A stretch of DNA of 7,945 nucleotides from JANPII01 sp031424915. GTDB lineage: Bacteria; Pseudomonadota; Alphaproteobacteria; Rickettsiales; Midichloriaceae. The stretch covers positions 1-7,945 of the forward strand of contig JANPII010000148.1 in the NCBI GenBank assembly GCA_031424915.1, given 5' to 3'. This document shows, in pieces, positions 6,843 to 7,945 of this stretch; positions within the stretch are counted from its first letter, which is position 1; each line of letters starts with the position of its first letter. The notes under the pieces were generated by a model, which worked only from the letters and a program-made list of their open reading frames with translations, made no database searches and had not been told where the DNA came from. Made by a program: the position numbers and the translations under genes.

Positions 6843-7727
6843 CTAACGGTTCTGGGCTTGATCGCGTTGATATATAACCTGTTGGTACGCTATAAACAAG
6901 GTAGCAGGAATGATGAGTACACTTCCCGTATAAACTGACCATATAGGCACTTCGTGAAAAAGAATATATCCCATAGATGCTGAAATTAGCAGCTCAGTAT
7001 AACGAACAGGGGCAACAGCTGAAGCATTAACCAAAGCAAATGCCCTTAACAAGCAATATAGGATAAGGTTGCTGCCTGCGCCTAGTAACATTAATATCAT
7101 TAGTTGAGTTGGCGATGGTGTTACCCAAACCCAAAATGCTAATGGTGCGGCAAGCATAGTGGTGACTAATGCAGAGTAAAACAGCATGCTGAGCATGCTT
7201 TCTTTTAAAACATATTTTTTATTTATCACATCCAACAAGGCAAACATAAAGCTAGCTATTAACAATACAATGGACATTGGATTGAACTTAAAGTCTGTTG
7301 GATCTAGAACTACCAGTGCGCCAATAAACCCTACGCAGGTTGCCACCCATAACGGCAATGTTACTATCTCATGTAATAATATTGGGGCAAGTATTAGTAC
7401 AAACATTGGAACCGTAAAGCTGAGTACTGTTACTACTGTAAGAGGTGCAGTGCCAACTCCACATACCCACAAAATCATAGCTCCAAAAAGTAAAGTACCA
7501 CGTAGTATATGTATGCCCAGGCGCGGTGTTATAAAGGCAGTGCGTCCCTGATATAGCATGAAAGGTAATAATGAAAGCACGCCAAAAAAGAAGCGGAAGA
7601 ATGAAACTTCTAACACAGGTAGGTTGGTGACGAGGTATTTTACTGCGGTGTCATTTAAATTACTGCAAACCAGGCTCAGTATGAACCACGCAATCCCAAT
7701 ATAATATGTTTTTTCAGATTTATTCAT
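6843..7727 (-). CDS. EamA/DMT-family 10-TM transporter, probable S-adenosylmethionine uptake transporter
   Basis: This inner-membrane permease has 294 residues from the chosen start and about ten hydrophobic segments, near 8-24, 41-59, 73-91, 94-118, 122-141, 150-168, 179-202, 208-227, 236-257 and 260-283, in the two five-helix EamA repeats of the drug/metabolite transporter superfamily. Motifs such as FFRFFF, HILRG, DVINKKYV and ESMLSMLFYSALV resemble, from memory, the Rickettsia SAM importer, which is of similar length; this is not an alignment, and another metabolite is possible. The open frame extends to an ATG at 7757, but the perfect -10 hexamer overlaps that codon, so a transcript starting near 7749 would first offer the ATG at 7727 (MNKSEKTYY). 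Its Shine-Dalgarno is weak. It converges on mtaB, and no terminator is visible. Confidence 0.85.
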   Translation of the reverse strand: MNKSEKTYYIGIAWFILSLVCSNLNDTAVKYLVTNLPVLEVSFFRFFFGVLSLLPFMLYQGRTAFITPRLGIHILRGTLLFGAMILWVCGVGTAPLTVVTVLSFTVPMFVLILAPILLHEIVTLPLWVATCVGFIGALVVLDPTDFKFNPMSIVLLIASFMFALLDVINKKYVLKESMLSMLFYSALVTTMLAAPLAFWVWVTPSPTQLMILMLLGAGSNLILYCLLRAFALVNASAVAPVRYTELLISASMGYILFHEVPIWSVYTGSVLIIPATLFIAYQQVIYQRDQAQNR

Positions 7728-7755
7728 GAATTTTTCGCAAATGACTTGTCGAGGC

Positions 7756-7784
7756 ATTATATAGTATTGTTAGCAGAGTGTCAA
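7756..7784 (-). promoter_or_regulatory. Perfect consensus sigma70 promoter of the transporter gene
   Basis: On the minus strand TTGACA (7784-7779), exactly 17 bases and TATAAT (7761-7756) match the consensus at all twelve positions. The -10 overlaps the ATG at 7757-7755, so transcription should begin near 7749 and the leader before the ATG at 7727 would be about 22 bases. No operator-like symmetry is visible around it, which suggests strong, constitutive expression. Confidence 0.85.
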
Positions 7785-7892
7785 ATAGCATGGCAATTCT
7801 TAACAAAGTGAATGGTCTATCCCCCGTGACAAAGGGTTTATCTTTCCTTTCTATTGCAAAACTTATTATACTCTTCAGAAAGGACTCGACCT

Positions 7893-7945
7893 GTGCTTAA
7901 GAGCACTATACATCCGAGTAGGCCCAATATAGCTTGCTTTAAAAC
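7893..7945 (+). CDS. Start of an unidentified gene, cut by the right edge
   Basis: A GTG at 7893 opens a frame that remains open to the window end (17 complete codons, MLKSTIHPSRPNIACFK with GTG read as Met). AAAGGA at 7879-7884 is a good Shine-Dalgarno 8 bases upstream. A possible -10, TATTAT at 7864-7869, lies upstream, but no convincing -35 accompanies it. The gene would be divergent from the transporter. I do not recognise the N-terminus. Between it and the transporter promoter (7785-7892) I see nothing else. Confidence 0.4.
   Translation, partial: MLKSTIHPSRPNIACFK

Noticed and set aside
7183..7199. Two copies of the palindrome AGCATGCT separated by one base
   Set aside because: It encodes the Ser-Met-Leu-Ser-Met-Leu repeat in the transporter; a short coincidence of codon use is the simpler explanation.
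7186..7551. A 121-codon plus-strand open frame inside the transporter gene
   Set aside because: It is antisense to a transporter with ten well-formed membrane segments and has no independent support.

Overview
This is an AT-rich stretch of bacterial chromosome, most likely from a host-associated alphaproteobacterium of the Rickettsiales or Holosporales type. The evidence is the alphaproteobacterial form of ClpX (Walker A written GPTGCGKT), a 41-residue L36 protein without a zinc ribbon, a propionyl-CoA carboxylase alpha subunit, and a 10-TM EamA transporter that resembles, from memory, the S-adenosylmethionine importer of Rickettsia. The lineage is an inference; no alignment was run.

Left part, minus strand: clpP (2036-1404) and clpX (1394-108) lie 9 bases apart as one ClpXP protease operon. 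At the extreme left edge a possible gene start on the same strand (43-1) sits where alphaproteobacteria often carry lon, but it is too short to name.

Middle, plus strand: a 213-base divergent region carries a candidate clpP promoter with an 11-pair dyad across it, and a good sigma70-type promoter for the tiny rpmJ gene (2250-2375). Then come pccA (2464-4458), an S49 signal-peptide-peptidase-type membrane protease (4468-5376) and mtaB (5386-6666), the last three 9 bases apart and probably cotranscribed. The S49 gene's Shine-Dalgarno overlaps the pccA stop codon. The operon mixes propionyl-CoA metabolism, membrane proteolysis and tRNA modification; pccB is not in the window.

Right part: mtaB converges with the transporter gene (minus strand). 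The 176 bases between them hold the most unusual structure here: a perfect 20-bp inverted repeat (6647-6666 and 6786-6805) whose left arm is the last six codons and the stop of mtaB, enclosing further nested palindromes. It looks like a small palindromic or MITE-like element that supplied the mtaB C-terminus, or else an unusual shared 3'-end structure. The transporter has a perfect consensus promoter (TTGACA, 17 bases, TATAAT) that overlaps the first possible ATG and so places the real start 30 bases downstream, at 7727. A divergent GTG-started gene fragment with a good ribosome binding site begins at 7893 and runs off the right edge.

Most of the window is conserved housekeeping. I do not see a new defence, toxin or mobile system; the nested inverted repeat is the one element that ordinary annotation would miss.
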